From NCBI GenBank assembly GCA_022616275.1, contig JAKEFB010000184.1, positions 1 through 43,323 on the forward strand: a stretch of 43,323 nt of DNA, given 5' to 3'. This document shows, in pieces, positions 1 through 8,188 of this stretch (positions are counted from its first letter, which is position 1; each line of letters begins with the position of its first letter). Position numbers and translations under genes: made by a program. The notes under the pieces were generated by a model. It saw nothing but the letters and a program-made list of their open reading frames with translations, was not told the DNA's origin and did not search any database. This DNA is from Chloroflexota bacterium. GTDB taxonomy: Bacteria; Chloroflexota; Anaerolineae; Promineifilales; Promineifilaceae.

Positions 1-2596
1 CCTTATCGGCCGCTTCCGCTTTCTGCCAGTGGTAGGCCAATAGCGGATACGGCGGGTGCAAATCGGCCGCGTAGGTGGCCTCATAACATTCCGCCACCGC
101 CCGGTGCAGTTCCTGGCGTTGGGTATACAGCATCAGCCCATAAGCCACTTCCTGTGTAATGATATGTTTGAAAATGTACTGTACTTCCGGTTCCAGAGAT
201 TCCAGCGGTGTTAGGTCAAGCCGGGCCAGGTGGTCCAGGTACTTGTTGACCAGCTCTGCCTCCGTTCGCAGCGGGTGAACATCCAACAGCGTTTTTTGGG
301 CAAAGACTCGGCCGATCACGCTGGCCACTTTCAAAATCAACTGCTCATCCTGGCTCAAACGGTCAATGCGGCTGGCAATCATCGCCTGGACCGTCGTCGG
401 CAGCATCGCCGTTTGCAGATCCACCCCGTCCGCAATCGTACACTTCCCATCTTTAACGTCAATCACGCCAGCATCCCGCAAACCATAGACCAAATCCTCG
501 CTAAAAAAGGGGGGGCCCTCGGCTCGCTGCCGGATCAGCTCGGCCAGAGAATCCGGCAGCCGGCTGACGCCCAGGCGGCTGCAAACCAATTGCAACGTCT
601 CCTCCGGAGACAGGTTATCGAGCGTCAGGTGAATTCGGTGCGGCCGGCGCAGCAGCCGGTGGTAAGCCTGGGGCAGCGGTTCCAGCATTGGCCTGGTGAC
701 AATAGCCAGCAGGAGTGGCTTGACATCCAGGCCCACCAGCCGGGCCAGTTCCCAGGAAGAGGCATCCATCCATTGGGCATCTTCCAGGACAATGAGCAGC
801 GGCCGCTCCCCGGCCACAATTTGCAGAATGCGGCTGAACAGGTCGTTCGTTTTATTCGCCCGCCCTTCGCCTTGCAGCGATTTGGTCAGCGCCGTCTCCG
901 GCAGATCAAGGGACAGAATCCCGTTGAGCAGCGGGGCCAGCGCCCTCTCCGGGTCATCCGGGCCAAACATCGTTTCCATCTGGGCCAGGACGGCAGCCTG
1001 CCGTTCTCCAGACGTTTCCAGCCCTAACTCCCGCTCAAACAGCCGGCGGAAAATCGGCCGCCAGAGGTAATAAAGGGTGTTACTCTCAACCGCATCCGCG
1101 CTGGCCACCAGGGTACGAATAGGGTAATCGCCGGCCCGCGCCAGCCATTCGGCCACCAGCCGCGACTTGCCGATGCCTGCGTCTCCCTCAATAGTCACCA
1201 GGCTACTCTGGCCTTGGGCCAGCCCGGCCAGTTGGTCCAGCAAAATCTCCAACTCCGCCTTCCGGCCAACCATTGGCAGCCGCCGGCGTTCCGCCGCAGC
1301 CGCCACTGTGCGTTGCTCTCCCTCTTGCACGGCAAAGACCGGCAGTGGTTTGGCTAACCCTTTAACCGGGATAGCTCCCAGGGGCTGGAAATGATATTGA
1401 GTAGCCGATTTGATAATGTGCGGCGTGGCCAGGATCTGCCCCGCTTCCGCTTTGCTCATCAGGCGGGCAGCAATATTGACCTCACTGCCCAGAGCGCAAA
1501 AGGTATATTGGTCGGGGCTGCCGGACGTTCCCGTGTATAACTGCCCCTGGCTCAAGCCAATCTGGCGGGCGGTAATAAAAGGGAATTCGCCTGTTGCTTT
1601 CTGTAGTTCCAGGGCGGTCGCTACGGCGCGAGCGGCGTTATCTTCGTGACTCAGAAGCGCACCAAAAACGGCGTAGAGATAACTACCCTTGTCACCCAGC
1701 GTAAGCTGAATCAGGTGCCCTTCATAGCGGGCCATAATCCCCTGCACCCACCGGATATAACTATCCAGCTTCTGGCCGGCCTGGTCGTCGGCTTCGTAGT
1801 TGATGCCGCTGAATTTGAGGAAGAGCGGGACACAGAGGCGGAGTTGGGCAATTGAAAAATGGCCCTGCCGCCACCGCTCGACGACCGGTTTCAAAACCCA
1901 GTTGTGGACGACCGCCTCGGCCGGCTCAGCGACCTGGGGCCAGGGAGCAGCCGGGACAGGCTGGGCCAGCCCCTCAACAATGGCAAAATATTCCCCTTGG
2001 TCGTCCACCCGCCACTCCTGGGCGGCCGCTTGGTCGCCGAACCGGCTCAAGATTTCTGCCCCCACGGCCACTTCACCCCGTTGCAACACCTTTTCGGCCG
2101 CCGCTGCCCGGTTGACGACTTCTCCGGCGACCACTTCTATTTGCTGCACGGCCGGGTCACCGACCAGAAAACGCCGCCCCGTTCCGGCCGTGACGGCCAC
2201 CTTGACTGCCAGGGGAACGGCCGTGCCCAGCGGCGTGACGCCATCCCCCAGCCGGCCGAGCACCTGTTGCATCTCTAACGCGCAGGCCGTTGCCCGGCTG
2301 GTGGCCGCCGGCTGGCCCTCAAACCAACACATGATGGCATCACCGCTAAAGCCAATGACGCTACCCCGGTAACGATGCACTTCGGCAATCAGGGCGCTAT
2401 AGATGCGGTTAAGCTGGCGGGTCAGTTCCTCTGGCCCCCGCTGCGGCCCCAACTCCTCTACCAGCGCATTGGTCAGCGGCGTAAAGCCCGAAATATCGGC
2501 AAACAGGGCTGCGCCACTGGTCCGGTCCGGCAATGAATCGCCCCGAGCCAGCGCCTGGCGACGGTCCATAGGGATGAAGGCGGTCAGGGAATGCAT
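1..2596 (-). CDS. Double class III cyclase domain plus AAA ATPase regulator (3' end outside window)
   Basis: Large multidomain signalling ATPase, read without interruption from an ATG at 2596 to the window edge (865 codons, C-terminus missing). Residues about 28-180 form a class III adenylate/guanylate cyclase domain: LFADISGFTPL carries metal-ligand Asp34 and GDAIMCWF carries Asp86. Residues about 240-430 form a second cyclase-like domain ending in GSEVNIAARLM, but its first metal site reads LFLKFSGIN, so the Asp is lost and it may be a pseudo-catalytic partner. A Walker A motif, GDAGIGKS, follows near residues 470-478. The visible end (AYHWQKAE) resembles the region before TPR repeats in this family. 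Known relatives combine cyclase, ATPase and TPR modules; whether this one makes cAMP is inference. It lies 14 bp after the SEDS gene on the same strand, so it may belong to the FHA/SEDS run. Confidence 0.9.
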   Translation of the reverse strand, partial: MHSLTAFIPMDRRQALARGDSLPDRTSGAALFADISGFTPLTNALVEELGPQRGPEELTRQLNRIYSALIAEVHRYRGSVIGFSGDAIMCWFEGQPAATSRATACALEMQQVLGRLGDGVTPLGTAVPLAVKVAVTAGTGRRFLVGDPAVQQIEVVAGEVVNRAAAAEKVLQRGEVAVGAEILSRFGDQAAAQEWRVDDQGEYFAIVEGLAQPVPAAPWPQVAEPAEAVVHNWVLKPVVERWRQGHFSIAQLRLCVPLFLKFSGINYEADDQAGQKLDSYIRWVQGIMARYEGHLIQLTLGDKGSYLYAVFGALLSHEDNAARAVATALELQKATGEFPFITARQIGLSQGQLYTGTSGSPDQYTFCALGSEVNIAARLMSKAEAGQILATPHIIKSATQYHFQPLGAIPVKGLAKPLPVFAVQEGEQRTVAAAAERRRLPMVGRKAELEILLDQLAGLAQGQSSLVTIEGDAGIGKSRLVAEWLARAGDYPIRTLVASADAVESNTLYYLWRPIFRRLFERELGLETSGERQAAVLAQMETMFGPDDPERALAPLLNGILSLDLPETALTKSLQGEGRANKTNDLFSRILQIVAGERPLLIVLEDAQWMDASSWELARLVGLDVKPLLLAIVTRPMLEPLPQAYHRLLRRPHRIHLTLDNLSPEETLQLVCSRLGVSRLPDSLAELIRQRAEGPPFFSEDLVYGLRDAGVIDVKDGKCTIADGVDLQTAMLPTTVQAMIASRIDRLSQDEQLILKVASVIGRVFAQKTLLDVHPLRTEAELVNKYLDHLARLDLTPLESLEPEVQYIFKHIITQEVAYGLMLYTQRQELHRAVAECYEATYAADLHPPYPLLAYHWQKAEAADK

Positions 2597-2610
2597 GGTC
2601 TGTACTTTAA

Positions 2611-4005
2611 TTACCCCAACCGCTGCGCCAGGGCCAGCACCAGCCCAATCTCCGTTATATTCACCAGCAAGGCCACACCGCCCTGGCTCAAGAACGGCAC
2701 GGTAATGCCGGTGGGGGGGATCACGTTCAGCGTGCCGCCAACCATGACAAAGACCTGGGTAAAGAGGTGGACGCTGATCCCGACCAGCAGGAGCCGCTCA
2801 AAGAGCTGGCCTTCTGGCAACATGATGGCCAGCCTTAAAATGCGCAGCAGCAAAATGGCAAAGCAGGCCAGCAAAGCCAGGGCCACGGCCGCGCCCAGTT
2901 CCTCGACCAGCGCGGCAAAAATAAAATCGGAGTGGGCCAGGGGCACGTTTTGCGGCGAGCCCAGCCCCAGGCCGGTCCCACTAATCCCACCGGCGATGAT
3001 GGCGTAGACTGATTGCTGGATCTGGTAGCCTGGCCCCTCGGCAACGGTGATACCTGTCGGCTGGCCGTTGATAACCAGCTCTTCCTCGCTCCAGGGATCG
3101 CGGTAGGCCACCAGACGTTGCTGGATGACGGCCGGCGGCTCCCAGGCGATGGCCAGGACAATGGCCACCATCACGGACAGGACCAGGCCAATAGCCGCTA
3201 CGGTCAGGAAAACGCGTGGCTGGAAGCCGGCGTAGAGCATAGCCACAAAGAGGCTGCCTAAAATGGGAATGGCCCCAAAGTCGGACATGCGGACCAGGGC
3301 CAGGGTGGCCAGGAAGACGAAGAGCGTGCCGGGCACAAAATATTTCAACGATGGCAGGCGCAGCCAGCCGACTATCCTGGCCCGCCCCTCGGCCTCTTCA
3401 CCCACCCGCTCAATGTACCAGGCCAGGAAGATGATCAGGGACAGCTTGACGACCTCGGCCGTCTGGATGGGCGGTAGCGGCCCCAGCTTCAGCGACAGGC
3501 GGGCGCCCGATTCGTCCACCACTCCGAGGAAGGCGGTAGCCAGGAGGAGGAGCAGCCCACCGGCGCTAATGACCAACGCCAGTTGGCGGCGAAGGCGCTC
3601 CAGTAGCAGCGGGTAAACGGCCAGGGCGACGACCACGACCAGTCCCGGTAACCAGCCCCGGGTCAGTTGCTGCCAGACGACGGCCGGGCCGCGCAAGCGC
3701 CAGATGAGGACCAGACTGAGGGCGACCAGCAGGCCAACAATCGGCCAGACAACAGGTTCTGTCTGGACACCCCGCCAACGCAGAACGAAATGGACCAGAA
3801 ACAAGGACAAGACCAGGACGGCCGGCAGAGGCAGCGCGGCTAACAGAGCAGGCAAAATGGGGGCCTCTTCCTGCAGTTGCACACCGGCCACCGCCAGGGC
3901 AAAAGCCAGAAAGGCGACCAGGGTGACGATAACTATCAAAAGCGCTTCCAGGGATCGCGCTTCCAGGAAACGGAAAAAGAGTCGGCGTGGCTGGGCGTTT
4001 TCCAT
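2611..4005 (-). CDS. SEDS-family peptidoglycan glycosyltransferase (FtsW/RodA/SpoVE)
   Basis: Polytopic membrane protein of 464 residues with about ten or more hydrophobic helices. SEDS proteins polymerise lipid II into glycan strands during elongation or division. Family signatures seen: GPGYQIQQSVYAIIAGG with GTGLGLGSPQ, then AHSDFIFAALVEELG (the conserved H-x-D-F-I-F...EELG loop), and a C-terminal TGITVPFLSQGG like the FtsW/RodA PFLSYGG. I chose the ATG at 4005, reading MENAQPRRL, because it lies 4 bp after the stop of the upstream FHA gene; a longer frame would run into that gene. The neighbouring FHA proteins mirror the fhaA-fhaB-rodA arrangement of actinobacteria, which suggests control by phospho-signalling. 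FtsW and RodA roles cannot be separated here, and no class B PBP gene is visible beside it. Confidence 0.92.
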   Translation of the reverse strand: MENAQPRRLFFRFLEARSLEALLIVIVTLVAFLAFALAVAGVQLQEEAPILPALLAALPLPAVLVLSLFLVHFVLRWRGVQTEPVVWPIVGLLVALSLVLIWRLRGPAVVWQQLTRGWLPGLVVVVALAVYPLLLERLRRQLALVISAGGLLLLLATAFLGVVDESGARLSLKLGPLPPIQTAEVVKLSLIIFLAWYIERVGEEAEGRARIVGWLRLPSLKYFVPGTLFVFLATLALVRMSDFGAIPILGSLFVAMLYAGFQPRVFLTVAAIGLVLSVMVAIVLAIAWEPPAVIQQRLVAYRDPWSEEELVINGQPTGITVAEGPGYQIQQSVYAIIAGGISGTGLGLGSPQNVPLAHSDFIFAALVEELGAAVALALLACFAILLLRILRLAIMLPEGQLFERLLLVGISVHLFTQVFVMVGGTLNVIPPTGITVPFLSQGGVALLVNITEIGLVLALAQRLG

Positions 4006-4009
4006 ACGG

Positions 4010-4477
4010 TTACTCGAGCAATTCAAAGACCACGTCGCCCACTTGCAGCGCTGCGCCAAAGGGGATGATCTCGCGCTGGTGGGGCATCAATTCCCGGCCG
4101 TTGACTAGCGTGCCGTTGGTGCTGCCCAGGTCTTCAATCCACCAACGGACCCCATCCCAGCTCAGGAAGGCGTGCCGGCTGGAAACAAATTCGTCGTTCA
4201 GCCGCAGGTCTTGCTGGCGCAGTTGGGACGGGTCGGTGCCCAGGACCACGTCGTTCGGGAGCATAATGAGCTGCCCCGGCTTCAGGCGGGGGTCGCCCAC
4301 ACTGCTAACCACCCGCAGCCGGCCGGGCGCGGCCGAAGTAGTGACCGGCGTGTGGCTCTGCAGGCGCTGGCGCATTTCCCGCCGCACCGCGACCAGGACA
4401 ATGAAGAGGGCCAGGTAAATCAGCCCAATTAAGAGCCACTTGGCGACAAAGAGGAGCGTACCCAGGGCCACTTCCAT
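4010..4477 (-). CDS. Membrane-anchored FHA domain protein, FhaB-like
   Basis: A 155-residue protein with one N-terminal membrane helix (residues about 8-30), a short basic linker, and a C-terminal FHA domain (residues about 75-150). The FHA core is clear: DEFVSSRHAFLSWDG followed by DLGSTNGTLVNG, the usual S-x-x-H and T-N-G phosphothreonine-binding loops. Size and layout match actinobacterial FhaB/FipA, which recruits phosphorylated partners to the cell-wall machinery; transfer of that role here is inference. The gene sits between the FhaA-like gene and the SEDS gene on the same strand and is probably co-transcribed with them. Confidence 0.88.
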   Translation of the reverse strand: MEVALGTLLFVAKWLLIGLIYLALFIVLVAVRREMRQRLQSHTPVTTSAAPGRLRVVSSVGDPRLKPGQLIMLPNDVVLGTDPSQLRQQDLRLNDEFVSSRHAFLSWDGVRWWIEDLGSTNGTLVNGRELMPHQREIIPFGAALQVGDVVFELLE

Positions 4478-4499
4478 CTAGTTATCTACCAACGGGCGC

Positions 4500-4521
4500 G
4501 GTCAGGAGACCGGCCCGAGCA
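4500..4521. repeat. Partial copy of the 16.5-kb hairpin element arm
   Basis: This 22-bp stretch matches 16538-16559 at 20 of 22 positions, both containing the core GAGACCGGCC. It lies in the 66-bp gap between the FhaA-like and FhaB-like genes and looks like a solitary arm of the larger hairpin element. Confidence 0.55.
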
Positions 4522-4543
4522 AAAGGAAATTCCTATAATCTGG

Positions 4544-5869
4544 TTACCCACAATGCGCCCGGAAAATAAAGCCGGTGGCGCCGGGCGTGTCTGGCCGCGG
4601 CCTGGCCGGGTCAACGGAGGCCAGGATGATCACGTCGCCATCGCGCAGCTCCTGGCCGCCCGCAGTAACGGGCCGGCCGTTGACAAAGGTGCCGTTCAGA
4701 GAGGGCTTACCGGCCGGCGAACCGTCAAAAAGGCGACAACGGCCGCCGCCAAGCTGGAAATAAGCATGCTGCCCGCTCATCAACCGCTGGGCCTGGATTT
4801 CCGGGCTGTTGAGGAAGATGTCGGCCGTCCGGCTGCGGCCGATGGTCGTCGTGCCTTCACGCAGGGGCCAGGTCCGGCCGCCGGGCAACTGCTCCAGGCA
4901 GGGCCGGCCCACCGCCAGGCCGGGGCCGGCCGGGGCGGCCGGTCCAGCCGCCGCCTCATCGGCCTTGATCCGGGCGTAAAGACGGACCTCGTTTTCCGGC
5001 AGGTCGGGGACCGGCCGGACCTGGACGTCCACCCGGCCGCCAAAACGGTACTCCTTGCGACCCTGGCGGCTGTTGGCGGTGTTCAGGGCATCCAGCAGCC
5101 GCTGCCGCCACTGTTCCCGCACCTCGCCCTCAATAGGCTGGTAATGGCCGCGGTAATTGTCCTCGTTAACCTCGACCAGGTAATCATTGGGCACAATTTT
5201 GCCGTAATTGACGTCTTCGAGGTGGTTCTTGCGGTCTAGCATGGCCGCCGCCAACCGCTTGTTCAGGTCGGCCGGCAGCACCGGCCCCGACCGCTGGACA
5301 AAACGGATGGGGTTCAACTGGCCTAAACCGGCGTCGAGTATTTCCGGCAAGGCGCGCAGCGCCCGGCGCAAGGGCGGTGTGGGCGGGCCGGGCGTTCCAT
5401 CAGGGCCAATATCGGCCTCACGTAACGCGTCGGCTACCTGGGCGGCAACATTGCCAGGCGGCTGGGGATTTTGGGCGCTGGCCCGCAAAATGTATTCCTG
5501 GATGGCGGCCGCCTCTGGCAGGGCCGGCGAGTCATCACCCTGGTTGGGTGGTGGGGCCTGGCCGATCCAGAAGACGTAGACTGGTAGCGGCCGGCCGGCC
5601 CCGGCCGCTTGCTGGGCGCGGGCCACCAACCGGCCAGCAGCCCGGGGCGGTGTTATGGCCCTGGGATCGCGGCCGGAGTCTATGCCGACCACGACGGCCG
5701 TGGCGGTCACGGCCAGCAAGTCAACCAGGGCCCGCTGGCCGCCTTGCTGGTCAAGCAGCGTCAAGCCCGTCAGGACGTAGACGGACATGGGAAAGGTGTC
5801 TAACAGCGCTTCGGCCAGGCGCTGCACCGGGGGAGAAACGGCCGCCTGGCCAGCCTGAAGAGTCTTCAC
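4544..5869 (-). CDS. FhaA-like protein: DUF3662 (FhaA_N) plus C-terminal FHA domain
   Basis: About 441 residues from the chosen start. Residues about 190-300 resemble the FhaA N-terminal domain (DUF3662), with the typical KIVPNDYLVEVNEDNY segment. Residues about 324-441 are an FHA domain with GTTTIGRSRTADI, a histidine in SGQHAYF and PSLNGTFVNG. The first 190 residues (GIDSGRDPRAITPP region, then a Pro-rich linker) match nothing I recognise. The open frame extends to 6034, but that part overlaps the upstream gene and consists of repeat DNA, so I place the start at the GTG at 5869, which has GGGGAG about 12 nt upstream; TTG 5896 and ATG 5788 are alternatives. FhaA-type proteins bind phosphorylated cell-wall regulators; the adjacent FhaB-like and SEDS genes fit that role. 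Confidence 0.82.
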   Translation of the reverse strand: MKTLQAGQAAVSPPVQRLAEALLDTFPMSVYVLTGLTLLDQQGGQRALVDLLAVTATAVVVGIDSGRDPRAITPPRAAGRLVARAQQAAGAGRPLPVYVFWIGQAPPPNQGDDSPALPEAAAIQEYILRASAQNPQPPGNVAAQVADALREADIGPDGTPGPPTPPLRRALRALPEILDAGLGQLNPIRFVQRSGPVLPADLNKRLAAAMLDRKNHLEDVNYGKIVPNDYLVEVNEDNYRGHYQPIEGEVREQWRQRLLDALNTANSRQGRKEYRFGGRVDVQVRPVPDLPENEVRLYARIKADEAAAGPAAPAGPGLAVGRPCLEQLPGGRTWPLREGTTTIGRSRTADIFLNSPEIQAQRLMSGQHAYFQLGGGRCRLFDGSPAGKPSLNGTFVNGRPVTAGGQELRDGDVIILASVDPARPRPDTPGATGFIFRAHCG

Positions 5870-5889
5870 GGCGTTATTGGTCTCCCCGA

Positions 5890-5948
5890 AAAGCAATGAG
5901 CGTAGTTGGCAAGGCCAACTGTGAGCGATGAGCAATGAGTGATGAGCA
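5890..5948. repeat. Mini-element: GATGAG/CAATGAG tandem array with hairpin
   Basis: Contains a small hairpin (AGTTGGC and GCCAACT) followed by an array of GATGAG/CAATGAG words. The stretch 5923-5948 is almost identical to 31470-31495, which lies 25 kb away at the end of an unrelated gene. Confidence 0.75.
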
Positions 5949-5969
5949 TGGTCGTATGGTGATAAATAT

Positions 5970-5989
5970 TTCGCGTTAATTCGCGTTAA
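5970..5989. repeat. Tandem TTCGCGTTAA repeat
   Basis: Two perfect adjacent copies of TTCGCGTTAA just after the stop of the FHA/PLDc_N gene. The same word family (ATTCGCG/CGCGAAT) recurs at 7549-7651, 8087-8176, 25842-25942 and 27651-27710. Confidence 0.75.
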
Positions 5990-5999
5990 TTTGATGCTT

Positions 6000-6614
6000 T
6001 TAATTCCCTTCAATAACCAGGACTGAGTTGCCAACCTGGATGTGGTCGCCGAGGCCGACGACTTCGTCCTGGATGGGGGAGCCGTTGAGGGTGGTGCCGT
6101 GGCTGCTGTTTAAATCGCGGAGACGCACCAGGCCGGCCTGTTCGTAAAACTCGGCGTGCTGGCGAGAGACGGCGCTGTCCTGGGCCAGGCGGACCAGGCA
6201 GTCGGCCACCCGGCCGAGCTGGGCCGGCAACGTGTCTACTGTAAAACGCTGGCCGGCGTACGGCCCGGCCGTGGCCGCCAGGGTAAATCCCTGGGTTAAG
6301 GGTTGCTGTCCCGGGCCGGCGCCCTGCCAGGCCACGGCCGCTATCGTCGGCGGGTCCAGGTTAGCCGCTCCCTGAGGCCGCTTCAGCCGGGTCCCATGCC
6401 GCCGCGACCGGCCGCCCGGCCGGCCCAAGGCCAGGTAAGCCAGAAAGCCGACGAAGGGGATCAACCCGGCCAGCAGCCAGCCAAAACGCTGCTGGTCGGC
6501 CAGCTTACGCCGCCCGCTGTCCCAAAAAATATAACCAACAGTGGCGGCCCACAGAATCATGAAGCCCCAAATGGCCGCCAGGCTAACCACCAAGTCAATC
6601 ATTTCCTTCGCCAA
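6000..6614 (-). CDS. Membrane FHA protein with PLDc_N-type helices
   Basis: About 204 residues. Two N-terminal membrane helices (residues about 8-28 and 42-63) surround FWDSGRRKLADQQRFGW and resemble the PLDc_N (cardiolipin synthase N-terminal) helical module. A C-terminal FHA domain follows (residues about 110-204) with PAQLGRVADC, SAVSRQHAEFYEQ and LNSSHGTTLNG. It is the first gene of the minus-strand FHA/cell-wall run. The frame begins at a TTG at 6614; an ATG at 6602 (MIDLVVSL) is a credible alternative, but its AAGGA motif is only about 2 nt away. Function beyond phosphothreonine binding at the membrane is not evident. Confidence 0.82.
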   Translation of the reverse strand: MAKEMIDLVVSLAAIWGFMILWAATVGYIFWDSGRRKLADQQRFGWLLAGLIPFVGFLAYLALGRPGGRSRRHGTRLKRPQGAANLDPPTIAAVAWQGAGPGQQPLTQGFTLAATAGPYAGQRFTVDTLPAQLGRVADCLVRLAQDSAVSRQHAEFYEQAGLVRLRDLNSSHGTTLNGSPIQDEVVGLGDHIQVGNSVLVIEGN

Positions 6615-6692
6615 TCAATGTTTTACACCAGGAAGTTTACCCGAAAAAGCCGATTATGTAACGTCTCCCGGCAAAAGACGTTACAATAAATA

Positions 6693-6743
6693 TACCCTCA
6701 GGTCAGGTGACTGTCACTTTGCCAAGTGACAGTCACCTGAGGG
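6693..6743. repeat. 17-bp perfect hairpin at the ribosome site of the TrmH gene
   Basis: Arms 6703-6719 and 6724-6740 (core AGGTGACTGTCACTT) pair perfectly around a TGCC loop. The GAGGGA Shine-Dalgarno-like motif begins in the foot of the stem, and the ATG at 6750 follows 9 bp after the stem. It may be a dispersed palindrome that also affects translation or ends upstream transcription. Confidence 0.8.
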
Positions 6744-6749
6744 AAAAAG

Positions 6750-7529
6750 ATGATCACCAGTACCACCAACCCCAAAATTAAGTATATCCGCCGGCTGTTG
6801 AACGACCGGCGCTTCCGCGAGCGGGAACGGGCCTACGTGGTGGAGGGCAGGCGCTGGCTGGCCGAGCTGGCCCGCCTGGCCACGCCGCCGCAACTGGTCC
6901 TGGCCGTGGAGAGCTGGCTGGCCGAGGAGGAGAACCGGCGCCTGGTAGAGGAATTAAATATTTCGGCGCAACCGGTTAGCGAGGCCGTGATGAACCAGGC
7001 CAGTGATACCGAGACGCCGGCCGGGGTTCTGGCCGTCGTGCCCATGATACCCCGGCCATTGCCGGCCGGGCCGGCGCTGCTGCTCATCCTGGACCGCATC
7101 GCCAACCCGGGCAACCTGGGGACGATGCTGCGCACGGCCGCCGCCGCCGGGGCCGACGGGGTCATCCTGGGGCCGGGCTGTGTGGACGCTTACAATCCCA
7201 AAGTCGTGCGGGGGGGAATGGGGGCTCACTTGCGGCTGCCGCTCCACCCGGCCGGGTGGCCGGAGATTGCCGAATTGACGGCCGGCATGGCGGTCTGGCT
7301 GGCGGCGGCCGGCGGCCCGCTGGCCTATTATGACGTAGACTGGCGCCAACCGTCGGCGCTCATCATTGGCGGCGAAGCGGCCGGGGCCAGCGCCCCGGCC
7401 TACCAACTGGCCGGCAGCACCGTCTCTATCCCCATGCAGGCCGAAACAGAGTCGCTCAACGCGGCCGTGGCCGCCGGGATCATCCTCTTCGAAGCCGTCC
7501 GCCAGCGAACAGAGATGGGACGCAGATGA
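6750..7529 (+). CDS. TrmH/SpoU-family RNA 2'-O-methyltransferase
   Basis: A 259-residue SPOUT methyltransferase that transfers a methyl group from SAM to a ribose 2'-OH in tRNA or rRNA. Residues about 20-95 form the substrate-binding N-terminal domain. The catalytic knot domain follows with all three motifs: LDRIANPGNLGTMLRTA (motif 1), IIGGEAAGA (motif 2) and VSIPMQAETESLNAAVAAG (motif 3). Length is normal for the family. The ATG at 6750 is preceded by GAGGGA and a long hairpin. Which RNA it modifies cannot be read from sequence; RlmB-, TrmH- and TsnR-like proteins share these motifs. Confidence 0.92.
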   Translation: MITSTTNPKIKYIRRLLNDRRFRERERAYVVEGRRWLAELARLATPPQLVLAVESWLAEEENRRLVEELNISAQPVSEAVMNQASDTETPAGVLAVVPMIPRPLPAGPALLLILDRIANPGNLGTMLRTAAAAGADGVILGPGCVDAYNPKVVRGGMGAHLRLPLHPAGWPEIAELTAGMAVWLAAAGGPLAYYDVDWRQPSALIIGGEAAGASAPAYQLAGSTVSIPMQAETESLNAAVAAGIILFEAVRQRTEMGRR

Positions 7530-7548
7530 ACGCAGATGATGCTGATAT

Positions 7549-7651
7549 TAAACGCGAATAGCTGCGAATGAGCGTCTTACGCTGAACGAATGACGTGAAT
7601 GAATTAAAAATATTCGCGTCATTTGTTCATTCGCGCTATTCGCGATGAATT
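7549..7651. repeat. ATTCGCG-word inverted repeat element
   Basis: The left half has CGCGAATAG, GCGAATGAGCG and CGAATGACG words; the right half has their complements (ATTCGCGTCATT, CATTCGCGCTATTCGCG) around an AT-rich centre. It fills the convergent gap between two genes and could fold as a long imperfect stem, possibly acting as a bidirectional terminator. Confidence 0.8.
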
Positions 7652-8030
7652 AACGGGTCACGTGGCGGGGCTTGATTTGGATTCGCAGGACGGCCGGCTG
7701 GCCGTCTTCGGTGGCTTCGTGGTAGGCAAAGAGCCGGTGACAGTCGGGGCAGGTCCCTTCGTAGTGGTAAGCGTCCAGGTCGGCCCGGCCGCCGTATGAT
7801 TTGTGGAGCAGGCGCCGGACCGGCGAACTGAAGCTCAACTGGAGCCAGCCGCCCTCGGTCTGGCTGGCCGCCTGGGGGAAATCGTCGTGGATCAGGCGGT
7901 AGCCAACCAGGAAAAAACCACAGCGCGGGCAGGCAGCAAAAGCGGCCGTGACGGTCTCTGCCGTATAAACTACCGCTTCGGTAGATTGGGTTGAGCGCGT
8001 CTCACGAACTGGCTTTTCATCCGGCGACAT
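7650..8030 (-). CDS. Small zinc-ribbon protein, unknown function
   Basis: A 126-residue soluble protein with two widely spaced Cys pairs: CPRCGFFL near residue 35 and CPDCHRLF near residue 96. These would form a zinc ribbon if they bind one metal. No other recognisable domain. The ATG at 8030 is the first in frame. The last codons border the ATTCGCG-type element. It is convergent with the TrmH gene and divergent from the DUF711 gene, so it has its own transcription unit. I do not recognise a named family. Confidence 0.72.
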   Translation of the reverse strand: MSPDEKPVRETRSTQSTEAVVYTAETVTAAFAACPRCGFFLVGYRLIHDDFPQAASQTEGGWLQLSFSSPVRRLLHKSYGGRADLDAYHYEGTCPDCHRLFAYHEATEDGQPAVLRIQIKPRHVTR

Positions 8031-8086
8031 ATTAAGATAGGGATTCTAACGACGTGAAAGATTCTGTCAAACAGACGGCCTCAAGT

Positions 8087-8176
8087 TAAACGCGAATCAC
8101 GCGAATAGGCGAATGTCGCGAATAGAATAAAAACAAATATTCGCGCTATTCGCTCATTCGCGCCATTCGCGATTTT
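8087..8176. repeat. CGCGAAT/ATTCGCG inverted repeat element upstream of DUF711 gene
   Basis: Tandem CGCGAAT-type words, an AT-rich centre, then ATTCGCGCTATTCGC and CATTCGCGCCATTCGCG. It belongs to the same family as 7549-7651 and occupies most of the divergent gap, ending about 12 bp before the ATG at 8189. Any promoter for either gene must lie in or beside it. Confidence 0.8.
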
Positions 8177-8188
8177 GAATCCAAGCCT

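Noticed and set aside
230-1027. Plus-strand open frame of 265 codons near the left edge
   Set aside because: It is antisense to the ATPase part of the cyclase regulator, which is uninterrupted through the same stretch.
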